Shown piece after piece: positions 1 through 9,433 of a stretch of DNA of 32,520 nt. Each line of letters opens with the position of its first letter. Position 1 is the first letter of the stretch. The notes beneath the pieces were generated by a model. That model ran no database searches and had not been told where the DNA came from. It saw nothing but the letters and a program-made list of their open reading frames with translations. Location of the stretch: NCBI GenBank assembly GCA_023853785.1, contig JAJIRX010001043.1:1-32520 (forward strand), written 5' to 3'. The DNA is from Psilocybe azurescens (taxonomy: Eukaryota > Basidiomycota > Agaricomycetes > Agaricales > Agrocybaceae). A program made the translations under genes and the position numbers.

Positions 1-261
1 TAATTAATCGGCCTAAAGTAAAGACGGGGAAGAAGGCGGTGATGTGAAAGGACGTCGAAGTGTATGTTACTGTACCAGGTTTTTGGTGCGTTTCTTTCTC
101 ATTCTGTTCCGTTTTCGATTCTCTGTTCTCGCGATGGTGTTACGATAAGCATGTTGTGCACGACTCGCCCTCATCTCCTCTTCATATTCATGTTTTTTTT
201 GTCGAGATCATAGCTGACGTTCTCCTTGATTCTCCCGTTTCTTTCTTTCTTACCCATGTAG

Positions 262-559
262 CATTGCGTTGCTCTTATTTGCAAACATCCATGCCTCAAA
301 CGCTAATGCTCTTCGGCTCTCTCGCACCTCCTCCACGGCCGCTGACATACGTCCTCCTGAACGACCACCGACACCGCCGCCTCCATATGCGCCCTCAAAA
401 CCAACAACATCACTACCGATAAGAGCCAGAAGACTTCAAGCTCCTCCTGGACATCCGGCTTTCATGCCGAATATGCGAACATGCTTGATGGGAGAATATG
501 CGCCCCAGAAGCTGGATCGCAAGGAGTTCGAGTGGGCGTTGAAGGATTATCAGGATTAG
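262..559 (+). CDS. possible 3' terminal exon of an unrecognised gene
   Basis: A frame open to a TAG at 557-559 has coding-like codon use and follows a pyrimidine-rich stretch ending in TAG at 259-261, a plausible splice acceptor. The encoded tail is serine/proline-rich (a run of PPTPPPPYAP type), then becomes ordinary globular sequence with MPNMRTCLMGEYAPQKLDRK and ends EWALKDYQD. A T-rich stretch of 3'-UTR type follows. The upstream exons would lie at or beyond the left edge of the window. I do not recognise the family, and the exon boundary is inferred, so this could also be a chance open frame. Confidence 0.35.
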
Positions 560-3500
560 TGTGTGTGTGCTTTCTTCTCGCCTGCCTTTTTTGACATCCT
601 GTTTTCAAGGGTGTTTTTTTCGTTCTTCTTTATGCGGTTCTCTTCTCTTCGTCTCGTTTTGTTTTTGTGGGTTGCCCCGTTTTGTTTTGCATTTTGTGTT
701 GGTTTTGTGGTGCTTTGAACATCTTCCTCCACCCCTTGTACTCGTTTTGTGGTCAAGAGATGGGCTGCTGGCGATTGTAACCACGGATGTTGGTACGTGT
801 AGTGCATGGGTGGCCTCCAACGTCGGCTGAGGAGGGTTTCTCTTCCTTTCGGGTACAGGCTTCATCTGAGCCTCGGGCGCTGCTTTGACGGCGAGTAGGG
901 TTGTTCAGCAGTGGGCCAGGAAACATACAGTTGCCGGGATGGTTGCTGCACCGGCTGGCTTCGCTCTTTTGTTTTATTTTTCATTTGTTTCTTGGCTTTC
1001 ACTTCCCATGAGCTGTGGAAGGCAGCAGGTGGCCAATGATGGTTCGTGGCTCAGAGTGCGAGTGTGACAGGGGCTAGCCCATGATAGAGAGACACGGCTA
1101 TGTCCAAATTTGTGAGGTTCGTCGAGCCTCGTATGAAGGGAAATAGATGCAAGCATCAGTCACCATACATGCCTGGGACCGGGGTGGCGAGGACGGATAT
1201 GCACGCAACTACGAAGCACAATAAGAGACACGAGGAGATAGGAGAGATACATCTACATACAAGTTTGCGATGTTCGTCGAGTCTCGTATGAGGGTAGGTG
1301 CAGGATAGATGGTAAATTAAATGGTGAGGCCTGAGCCGAGGATGTCCCAAGTGAAATTTTTAAGTTCAGGGATTTTGTTTGCCTATTTTTACATCCACCA
1401 ATAAATGAGAGACGGCGCGGCTTGACGAGCCTCACACATGAGAGTTTAATATACCGTAATATGAAATATATTTCGCGGACTTCGCTTTCACTCTTGTTTT
1501 CCGAGTGGACAGCATGAGTGCATACACTCGACTGTCGACTGGACGATTGATGGATTGATCGCTCATCTGCATCCTTGTAGACGGGGCCGGATTTCGACGA
1601 CTATTCAATTACTGAGCACCAAGGCGGCGACTGGCAATAAGGACGACGAGGACGAAGAAACAGCGAATCTTTTAACTCCCTATGTTTCTGAAGGACGTGT
1701 TACTGATTTCATTTTGCGTTCCCGTTCCTTTTGGGTGCGGTTGGATCTAGGTCTGGGGTGTTGTCAGCGTGGGCGTGGACTTTTGTCGTCGGCCTCTGTT
1801 TTTCCACTCGTCTCTTCGTGATCGTGGCTTTTGCGTCGGATTCTGTGCTCATCTATCTCGATGATGCTATTGTCGACTGTGACCGGGGTTGGATCGCAGA
1901 AGTGCTGACATGCCGGCTCACTGTCTCATCCGCGAATCACTTCAGGATTCTGACCTGTTTTGTGCACATTTATCATATGTAAGCAAATTTTTGCTTTTCG
2001 TTCAAAATAAGAATCCATTTACTCCCAAATTGATTCCTAATTGTTCGTGTTATTCCATTTCCCTCACCTTCCTGACTTTTTGGCTTATCGGCGACCACGG
2101 GGATGAGGTAGGCCTGATTTCTCTACCTCTTGGGTGTTTTTAATAATGTGAGTGATAAATGAGGGCGAACAAAAATGTCTTCTTTCCTGGCTGCTGTTCC
2201 GGTGAGTAATAGAGCACGAGAGAATACTGTAAGTCAACGTACACTTCAGTAAGAGTTTTTCGATCCCCTCCTGCTGTGATAGGTCACCCCCACCGACAGA
2301 GCGAGCTTCATGGGTTGGCGCCTCTTCTCAAGTAGCAGCAGCAGTGCAAAGATAACCACGCTCAGCTCCGACTCTACTCCGTGATCCAGCATGAGATCTA
2401 CGCTGAACACCCCTTCTCCTCTTCTCCTCATCGACGACTCCACGGGAATGCTGCACAGAGGCAAGGTAACCCAGCTTAGCTCGTTGAGCAGGCTTGCCAC
2501 CGGCGAGCTCTGCCTTGACCTCGGTTATGGTTGTGGATGTGGTTTAGACTTGGACTTAAGTTAAAGCTGCCGGCCCATCCTCAGGTAAGCATCAGATGTT
2601 CTGCGTAGAGCAAGAAAACTCGGTAAATATCTGTTATGCAGGAATGGTACTAAGATTTCGGATTGTATCTTTATATACACTTTATCAAAGTGTCCGTTGT
2701 CGTAATTGAAGTTACCCATGAGGTGAATGACGAGGCATTTCTTATTGACATCGCCTTTGTGGAGACGGAATGCCAAGATACTGTATGGGACATCGTTATA
2801 TTTGCCGTATCTTTGAAAATAGGACGACACAGCTTAGAACAATATATTGCAGGGAGCAAGGGATGCACCGGATTTCGACTTGGGTGATTTTGTACAAGTC
2901 TGTTTTTCCTTTAGGGCATAGGTGCGAGAATAGATATTTTTCAGCTATGAGGGGTTAGGTGATCATTTTAGGGATTAATGTCGGTTGTTGAAGACTTCCA
3001 CACCATCGTTACCCAGAACCTTTCTTTTCAGATCCGAATTACATTTTCATGAGACTAGTTGGTAATAATTCGAGACCGAAATTGTGCATATGGGTAAGAC
3101 GAATGGTGCCTTATCCATCGCTCTGAATTTCTAGACAAGATTAAATAGCGGCTTGAGCAGGAATTCCGGTCAACACAATGTACAAATACCAGAAACGTGG
3201 TATCTCTTCTTTCCGAAATTCTCATTGCTTCGGACGTTTCAATGCCGTGCAGATGGTCTATCTGGGAGAATGATCTAGAAACACAATTAATCGTCAATAT
3301 GATAAGCCTGGAAGATGACGCGCAGAATTAAGATACCAGATGGAGGCAGGACAGAGAGGAAGAATAAACGCTCACTCCGTCTGTCGAGCAGGTGAACGTT
3401 AATGAACTTTTGTCATTCTCATCTTGTCGTCCTATCCCTTGATCGAGGTGAAGAAAGCATTGATCAGTGCGAACATGAGTGGGTGTTGATGCTACTTCTG

Positions 3501-3968
3501 TTTCTTGTGTATCATCGTTATTAAATCGCGAGCTATAAACTAGACGCAGAATGGAAGAGAATAGACGCTACTTAGACAAGGAGAACGGATTTATCATACC
3601 AGGATGCATGATGGGGGCGTTGAATACTATGGTATACTCATGGAGGAAGTGGAGGTGTTCTCCTTTGCGAGAATGAAGTAGTAGACGTGAAGAAGGGCAT
3701 GGTAATGGCAAGAGTCACCGAAGAGTGATTCGTGTAAAGTTCCTCGGTCGTTCGCGATTGTGGTTGTGCTAAATTTTAACTGTTGACATCGACCAACCAT
3801 GTCGTCGTTGCCAAAGTCCTTGGTATAACGCATTGTCCTTACGTCCTCTATATATCTTTATCAGTGTATACGGCGTTAAAATATCCTAACGTGAACCAAG
3901 GTTTTTATCAACCTGACGCGTCGAATATTATCCCGTCCCCGCCTCCCTCATCGTACCGAAATCTTCAT
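560..3968. other. gene-poor stretch, no supported gene
   Basis: Open frames here are short and overlap on both strands. 560-870 is T/G-rich and resembles a 3' UTR. Two imperfect direct repeats around a core TTCGTCGAGYCTCGTATGA occur at about 1,112-1,136 and 1,267-1,291, with a related inverted copy near 1,417. A GC-richer patch at 2,270-2,560 and a C-ending codon bias on the minus strand at 2,561-2,830 may be remnants of genes. I see no further structure. Confidence 0.6.
2561..2830 (-). pseudogene. possible coding fragment, unknown
   Basis: An 89-codon open frame on the minus strand has a marked preference for C-ending codons (TAC, GTC, CTC, CAC, AAC, GAC) inside otherwise AT-rich DNA, which is unusual for chance. 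It includes the peptide YNDVPYSILAFRLHKGDVNK. A GTAACT donor just after CTCATGG, and a TCTTAG acceptor about 65 bases later, would allow an intron inside it. There is no matching start, family or neighbouring exon that I can place, so it may be a relic or a chance frame. Confidence 0.2.
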
Positions 3969-4331
3969 CTATAGAACATGAGTCGTCGCCCACTTGCTCG
4001 TCCTCTTGGTCGCGGTCTTCGTGGTAGTAGTTGTTGTTGTTGTTGCTGGGTGGGAGGTATCTGAATAAAAATGAATCCAGTCAACAAGGACGCGTTCTGC
4101 CTCCGGAGCAAGAAGCTGCTGAGAGCGGTGGGCTTCCTTGTAGGGCCAGGTGATTCCATGATAGCGGTTACGAAGGGTATGGTAAGGAATATTAACACCA
4201 TAACGCTCATTAATATCTTTGCGGACAACAGCAATATTTGGCTTCTGCATGAGCTTGAGAAGCTGAACAGCCTCATTGAGACACTTTTCGACCTGGGTGT
4301 CATTGGCTGTAATAACTCTCTTGGGGCACAT
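3969..4331 (-). CDS. Psq-type helix-turn-helix orphan protein (transposase N-terminus)
   Basis: This is an intact single-exon frame of 120 codons starting at a true ATG. Residues about 15-60 fit a Pipsqueak/CENP-B-like helix-turn-helix as found at the N-terminus of fungal pogo/Tc5-type DDE transposases: a basic, helical first part, then NIPYHTLRNRYHGITWP as recognition helix and turn. The following SQQLLAPEAERVLVDWIHFY matches the linker that normally leads into the second DNA-binding domain. Here the protein stops after YSDTSHPA with a threonine run encoded by an (ACA)n microsatellite, then a lysine/threonine-rich tail. No DDE catalytic domain is present. It is either a truncated transposase or a DNA-binding-only derivative. 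Two in-frame structural elements without stops make it stronger than its length suggests. Confidence 0.6.
   Translation of the reverse strand: MCPKRVITANDTQVEKCLNEAVQLLKLMQKPNIAVVRKDINERYGVNIPYHTLRNRYHGITWPYKEAHRSQQLLAPEAERVLVDWIHFYSDTSHPATTTTTTTTKTATKRTSKWATTHVL
4031..4045. repeat. TTG trinucleotide microsatellite
   Basis: Five TTG units on the plus strand. On the minus strand they encode the threonine run in the C-terminal tail of the helix-turn-helix protein, exactly where homology to transposases ends. Confidence 0.8.
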
Positions 4332-4689
4332 ACCATTGTCCGCGCAGACACTGGGTGGCGTGTGGGTGGTCAGTCAACAAAACAGAGTGACTTAAACGAG
4401 GACGCGTCGTGTTTAAAGCGGAGTTTAAAGTACATCAATCATGATTCTTCGAATTGTCACATTTTCCAATCTTTCATATCTAGAACCTCAAAGAACGCCT
4501 TCCTGAGGCTGAAATTTTGCATGGAGCGTTTTTAATACACGTAGAACACTTCTACACATTTACATACAATTTGAGTAATATTTGAAGGTTAAATTCTACG
4601 TTCAAGGTCTCAATGTGTTGAGTGATCGCCAAAGATCAAGGAATTGAATCACCTTCCTAATAATATTTCGCCGATATTTTTGATATCCA

Positions 4690-5058
4690 TTACTGGTAGT
4701 CATATTGGCTTTGGACTATTAAAAATATTGAGAAATAAAAAGTGTTTTGGCAGTCAGAATGCACAATTTGAATCTCTGTATCCGTTTGAATCCCGATGCA
4801 CGTGATAGTATGCGTGCCCGGATCGTCGTCTGGCATGACGAGAAGCATCTCTAACCAAAACAGATTGCAGACCTTGCAGGATGTTGCAACAAAACTGTCT
4901 ACATCATACTTTCGTACCACCGTAACTACAACACTCTTCGAAACCCATTTACTCGGGGGCCACATATGGTCGAAGCCGTTCTTTGAATATGGGAGATATG
5001 AATTACATATCATCGTTGATTGACGCGCGACCAAGAAGTTGAGCACGACGGTGAGCAT
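4690..5058 (-). CDS. hypothetical protein, weak
   Basis: An open frame on the minus strand runs further upstream without a stop (to about 5,172), but its first ATG is at 5,058, giving 122 codons. Recognisable pieces are SKSVVVTVVRKYDVDSFVAT and a short cysteine pair in CKVCNLFW. The last 15 residues are AT-driven. It could be the last exon of a spliced gene, since CAG acceptors occur just upstream. I recognise no family, and the stretch 4,332-5,460 otherwise shows no gene. Confidence 0.25.
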   Translation of the reverse strand: MLTVVLNFLVARQSTMICNSYLPYSKNGFDHMWPPSKWVSKSVVVTVVRKYDVDSFVATSCKVCNLFWLEMLLVMPDDDPGTHTITCIGIQTDTEIQIVHSDCQNTFYFSIFLIVQSQYDYQ

Positions 5059-5463
5059 ACTTCGACATTGGTAAAGATCGTTGATGGCAGGCTGTGTAAA
5101 TGTGCCTTCGCCACTGAGAGCTGCACATGAGTCATGACCCAGACCGTGATTTCTCGATCGGTTCTGTGTCACATGTCAACACATACAAATAGGGTTTGGC
5201 GAGTTTTCGCAACATGGTTGTGTAAACGGTTATGCAAAGCACTGTAAAGGCCTTAGACAATGATAAATTAGGTACGAGAGCTGCCGTTTGATCCCAACAA
5301 TGGCGAACCTCCTTTTGGTTTAAGTCAGCAACAAAATGAACAAAGCGCTGAGCGTGAACGAGAGCCTGAGCTGCTCTATCGATATGAATTTAGCTGGAAG
5401 ATCTCGAAACTCTCCATCCACCCGATTTGCGTTGTAGGAATACCTGTCAACGCTAAGCTATTA

Positions 5464-5534
5464 GGGACGTTCAATGCTGGGCGCATCTCGCATCTCGCAT
5501 CTCGCCTTTCGCATTTGATCAGCTTATATAACGT
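5464..5534 (+). repeat. left terminal inverted repeat of the MITE
   Basis: 71 bp, beginning GGGACGTTCAA and containing four tandem heptamers of the form GC(A/C)T/TYTC. It matches the right end at about 68 of 71 positions. Confidence 0.8.
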
Positions 5535-5880
5535 AGATTTAAGATTCCGCTGTGACCTTTTTTGTGACGGACGCGGTGGACACGTCTTCCTCTTGTCGCT
5601 CGTTTTAAAACCACTCCCACACGCTCGTTTAACACTCTCCATTTTTAAATTAACTGACAGAGGGCCGTTCATTGAGATAACGAGTTTCCTCAAGGAGAGC
5701 AATGATTTCGAGGTCTTTTGTAGGTTTAAAGTGTATTCCTCAAGATTCTCAGGTGGTGAAAAATGTCTCGAGTTGCCATTGATAATAAGAATGAATCTAG
5801 AAGATAATTGGCAAAGAAGAGGCCCTATGTTATCACAGATAATCAGATGTGACACACGCTCCAAGCGGTCTTTCAAATTC

Positions 5881-5951
5881 ACGTTATATAAGCTGATCAA
5901 ATGCGAAATGCGAAATGCGAGATGCGAGATGCGCCCAGCTTTGAACGTCCC
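5881..5951 (-). repeat. right terminal inverted repeat of the MITE
   Basis: 71 bp, inverted copy of the left end. The heptamer block holds two GCATCTC and two GCATTTC units in complement, so the variation is inside the heptamer tract while the outer and inner parts are almost identical. Confidence 0.8.
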
Positions 5952-6125
5952 TATTTGAAGACAAGTCCTATTTTGGCGAAATCTGCACTTGCAACATGTA
6001 AGTAACTTAAACCCACGAGGATTGGTAAGACGTGGCTGAGTAATTGATAACTGCGGAATGACGTCATAATCCCGGCTCTGACCGCAAACGGTCTTCGGCC
6101 AGCTGTTCTGCAGCCTACACCAAGG

Positions 6126-6133
6126 TATATAAA
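6126..6133 (+). promoter_or_regulatory. TATA box of the GFA-domain gene
   Basis: TATATAAA lies about 180 bases upstream of the ATG at 6,305, followed by an A/C-rich leader typical of a fungal 5' UTR. No other candidate core promoter is present between the MITE and the gene. Confidence 0.5.
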
Positions 6134-6304
6134 GCATGCTTCGAACAGAAAACAGCAAACATCAACCGGCATAAACCAAACAGCAAAATTTTAAACAACA
6201 GCCCCAGTCTCTTGCCCCACCTGCTCACCAGGTCTTCAGTCTGTTAACAGCACCAAATATCACATCAACGCTTGAACGCCGCGATTGTGAAGAAGTACCC
6301 AACC

Positions 6305-6931
6305 ATGGCCTCCACCACTATGCCCACCACCACCGCCGTCGACAAATCCAAACCCTACTTCCCTCTGGCTGGCTTGGCCAGTGACGGCTGGTCCACCGAA
6401 GATGAAGCGACGGCCACATGCTTTTGTGGCGCCGTACAACTGGCATTCGTAAGTTTTGGCGTCTGAGTCCGCTCGTCAGCATGCCCCACTCAAATACCAT
6501 CTCCAAACTGCCAGCCAACCCATGGCCCTGGTTTCGTCGGCTCCTTCGTCTGCAACTGCGCCGACTGCCACAAACTCACTGCGTCCGTGCACGCAACCAA
6601 CTTCACCGTCTATGACACGCACCTGAAGCACCTGCGCGGCCGCGACAACCTGAAGACCTTCGGTCAATCGCGCACTGTTTTTGTCAATACCCCTGGCCAG
6701 GACAACACCATGACCAACTACTTCTGTTCCACTTGCGGCTCGCTCATGTATCGCGTCGGCGGGGCTTTCCCAGGCATGAGTATCCTGCGCGTAGGCAGCG
6801 TGGACGATTTCTCTTTGCACGAGACCAAGTTGAGACCCACAATGGAGCAGTTTACCAAGGACCGTGTGTCCTGGAAACTTCCCACGGAAGGGGCCAAGCA
6901 GTTTGAGGAGGACGGCTTACACGTAAAGTGA
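6305..6931 (+). CDS. GFA-domain (CENP-V/GFA) zinc protein
   Basis: Two exons, 6,305-6,448 and 6,515-6,931, are separated by a 66-base intron with GTAAGT donor and CCAG acceptor, giving 186 residues without any break. The ATG sits in a good context (ACCATGG). The zinc-binding cysteines of the family are all visible: CFCGAVQL at residues 39-46, CNCADCHK at 61-68, and CSTCG at 119-123. The name of the family (PF04828) comes from bacterial glutathione-dependent formaldehyde-activating enzyme. Most fungal members have no proven substrate, so activity on hydroxymethyl-glutathione is only a possibility. The first 30 residues are polar and threonine-rich with no clear targeting signal. The protein is likely cytosolic. 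It is the best preserved multi-exon gene of the window. Confidence 0.9.
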
Positions 6932-7656
6932 CCGAAGGTCAGAGGAGGCGAGTCGCAGAACTGTAATGAAGTGGTACTTTTCACCATCACTCCTTCCCTC
7001 TTCGTCATCGTGCATCCATCTCCTCCTCCTATTCCCTTCATTTTGGTCCCCATTCTTATTTCCCTTAGTCTCGAGGAATGTTGTAACCTACATCAAGTTC
7101 TAGGTACATTCATCTAGTTTTTCTCCGGCTGCTGCGCGTGCGCAGCTGCGGTCAGCTCATTCTCATGATTCTGTTCATATGACTCCTTTCTCTTTTCGTA
7201 CTTGTCTTCGTCACCTGACAAGCTGCTGACTTGGTATTTAACGGATCACCGTAGTACAAGCAAACTCAACTAGTAAAAATCATTGTCTGCATGTAATTTT
7301 TACAATCTGCAGTCTCACTCATTTATCACTTGGCCTAGAATCTTATTTACTGTATATTATAGGCTGATGAAGAGACGAAGAGATGCTCAAAATTGGTCAC
7401 ACTCTCAAGGCCCTGAAGACTCCGGTCGTCACTCAGTATCCGAATATAACATCGAATTGCCTCTGCCAAATAATATAAGAAAAGAATATGATATAATACA
7501 TGAATTGCAATGCTCGCAATCGGGGTGGGGATATTAAGTATAATACAGCGAACAGAAAAGATTAACGAATAAACGAATGTCGAGAAAATACAACCCGAAA
7601 ATAAAAGTAAACGGAATCGACGGGACAGTGAAGCGGTTATTTTGGGTTAGGTGAGG
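6932..7656. other. intergenic, no gene seen
   Basis: This is the convergent 3' side of the GFA gene and of the kinase gene. It is pyrimidine-rich near 6,960-7,060, then AT-rich with no coherent frame. Confidence 0.6.
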
Positions 7657-9433
7657 TTAGGGTAGAGGTTCACGGCTGCTGGAGAGCCGGTTGAGATGGA
7701 TATAGACGTCCGTCCCGAATCCGTCCATGGATATCAAGCGTAGATCTCCTCCAAAGTATCGAGCGTACTAAAAATACGAATTCACATCAGTTCACGGAAA
7801 AGTCGGAACGACAAAGGGCGGAATGATGAGGAGAGAATAACAACGCACCAATCTCGAAAGCGGCAGCCCATACCCAAACCCAGCCATCGGTGCCTTAAAA
7901 TTGCTCGCCTGGAAATTAGTATCAATCCCCTGGTTCTCCATCGTCGTATACATATACGTCCAAATAAGCGGGATCGCGCTCCTCGGGATGCCCCCTGCCT
8001 CATCTGAGATCTTGATGGTAATATCCTCCTTGCCCTCAACCACCACCACCTTGATCGGGGGAAGTTGTCCTCCTGGTCCACCCCATAGCGCTCGACGACG
8101 GCGCGCAGGGAGTTTTGAGGAGTTCGAAGCAGATGTGGGAGAGGTGGCCGGGGACGTACGGGAATATGAGGTCTTTCGGACAGATGAGTTGGACGGGGGC
8201 CTTTGAACATGGCATAGTGCTCTTCGCAGACGAAGCGGGCGTTTTCGATGGCTTCTTGCACGATGTCGTGGACATTCTGCGGAGTGTGTAAGTATGATTC
8301 AAAAAAGAAAGAAAAAAAGAAACAAAGAGAGAAGGAGAATACGAACCGCTTTCGTGCAGATAATCCCAACATAATCCTCATGCGCCTGCTGGGTATTCAA
8401 AGCCACGTCTACAAAACAAAATAGCAACATAAGACCACAGAACCACAACGGACAGAAGTCAAATACGCACGTTGACCAATGAGGAAACGGATGCCTATAC
8501 GGGAGAGATAGAATCTATCTAACCACGCCTGCATGTCAAGACCAATATGCCGCGCATTCTGACTCCTCTTCTACTCCAACACGCCCTGCGCGACGGTGGT
8601 GACGGTTGGGTCGTGCCGACTCTTGATCTGCTCTAGTGACTTTGTGAAGCGTTTGTTGTAATCCTGGACCTCCGGTGGCCAGGTGATATTATTGGTATTG
8701 GCGTAATATCTGTGTTATCTCATGAGTAAATGCGCGTTGAGGAGGATGAGGAGGATGAGGAGGAAAGAAAGACACACCTCCGTTCCATAGGTACTCGGAG
8801 CTTCAGCTGGTTAAATCCATTTCCGTTTCCACTCCCATGGCCATGGCTATTCGTATGGTGATGTCCAGCTCGGGCATAAGGATTGTTAAAAGGTTGGGTT
8901 TTGACTCTGGTAGATGAATATCTTCCGGGCAAGTCATCATGAGAGCTTGGCGGATGTTGGCCGGCAACACGATGGGAGGGAATGTGATGGGTTCCTGCTC
9001 AAGACGTGTTCAGAACCGAGTCACACGAGCACGAATAAGTTGGCGTACCTCGAAAGATTGGGCATACCAGTTCTTGACCTTGTTGATGGAGGGCATCGCG
9101 CTAAGGTTGTGAGGTAGTTCATCGAGTTCCTTGACGCGATGGGCAAGGCGAACAGTTAGTTCCTCTAAGAATGGACAAATGAGTCATTCTGTGAACGAAT
9201 TGATAGCAACTCAAGGAGCACGCACCTGCTAGAAACTGACTAGCTTTGAGAAGGGTTCCTTGACTCAGTTCTGGCCGAACAAGACCATCTGCTGCAACGA
9301 GACTAGTGATACTGGCGTTAGATGATGTTCAAGTCACTGGGGGATGCGAGCACTAACCGCCAGTCTGTGGGAATGAGCCGAAATGGTGGATCTTGTCCCA
9401 TATCGCAGGAGTTATACGGAAGCCTGCAGACAT
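7657..9433 (-). pseudogene. mitochondrial PDK/BCKDK-family protein kinase, frame broken
   Basis: Eight exons can be placed (9,433-9,358; 9,302-9,226; 9,164-9,049; 8,994-8,778; 8,709-8,471; 8,408-8,347; 8,276-7,849; 7,767-7,657), summing to 1,326 coding bases (about 442 codons, the usual size). Introns are 54-81 bases and phase-consistent. The N-terminus MSAGFRITPAIWDKIHHFGS and the following helices (NLSAMPSINKVKNWYAQSFE, IGLDMQAWLDRFYLSRIGIR) are the alpha-helical regulatory domain. The C-terminal ATPase domain shows HICFELLK, NSLRAVVERYG, a G1 box ISDEAGGIP, and [20 protein letters not shown]. Members phosphorylate and switch off pyruvate or branched-chain ketoacid dehydrogenase E1 in mitochondria. 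The two activities cannot be told apart here. Breaks: a stop at 9,265-9,267 and frame slips near 8,896-8,902, 8,195-8,199, 8,113-8,116 and 8,057-8,061, mostly at homopolymers, plus TAG at 8,571-8,573 where the family has Trp. It may be intact in reality. Confidence 0.85.

Larger units (their letters stand above)
5464..5951. mobile_element. MITE-like element with 71-bp terminal inverted repeats
   Basis: The two ends are inverted copies of each other: 5,464-5,534 reads GGGACGTTCAATGCTGGGC, then heptamers GCATCTC x3 and GCCTTTC, then GCATTTGATCAGC and TTATATAACGT. The complement of 5,881-5,951 reads the same with about three mismatches and heptamers GCATCTC x2, GCATTTC x2. The inner flanks remain weakly similar for some 20 bases more. 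The dinucleotide TA flanks both ends (5,462-5,463 and 5,952-5,953), compatible with a Tc1/mariner-type TA target duplication. The 346-bp interior has no transposase-like frame. It is therefore probably a non-autonomous element. It lies 175 bp upstream of the TATA box of the GFA-domain gene. Confidence 0.75.

Noticed and set aside
1555..1821. Open frame with an acidic stretch (KDDEDEETANLLTPYVSEGR)
   Set aside because: There is no ATG start, no clear splice context and no known family. Coding character is too weak to list as a gene.
2246..2500. 84-codon minus frame in a GC-rich patch
   Set aside because: The opposite strand is equally open and neither frame has recognisable features.
5376..6158. 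260-codon open frame on the minus strand
   Set aside because: It runs straight through both inverted ends of the MITE and its interior and into the promoter of the GFA gene. The heptamer tracts lack stops by composition. No protein family is visible.
7283..7537. 84-codon plus frame
   Set aside because: AT-driven, in the convergent intergenic region, without features.
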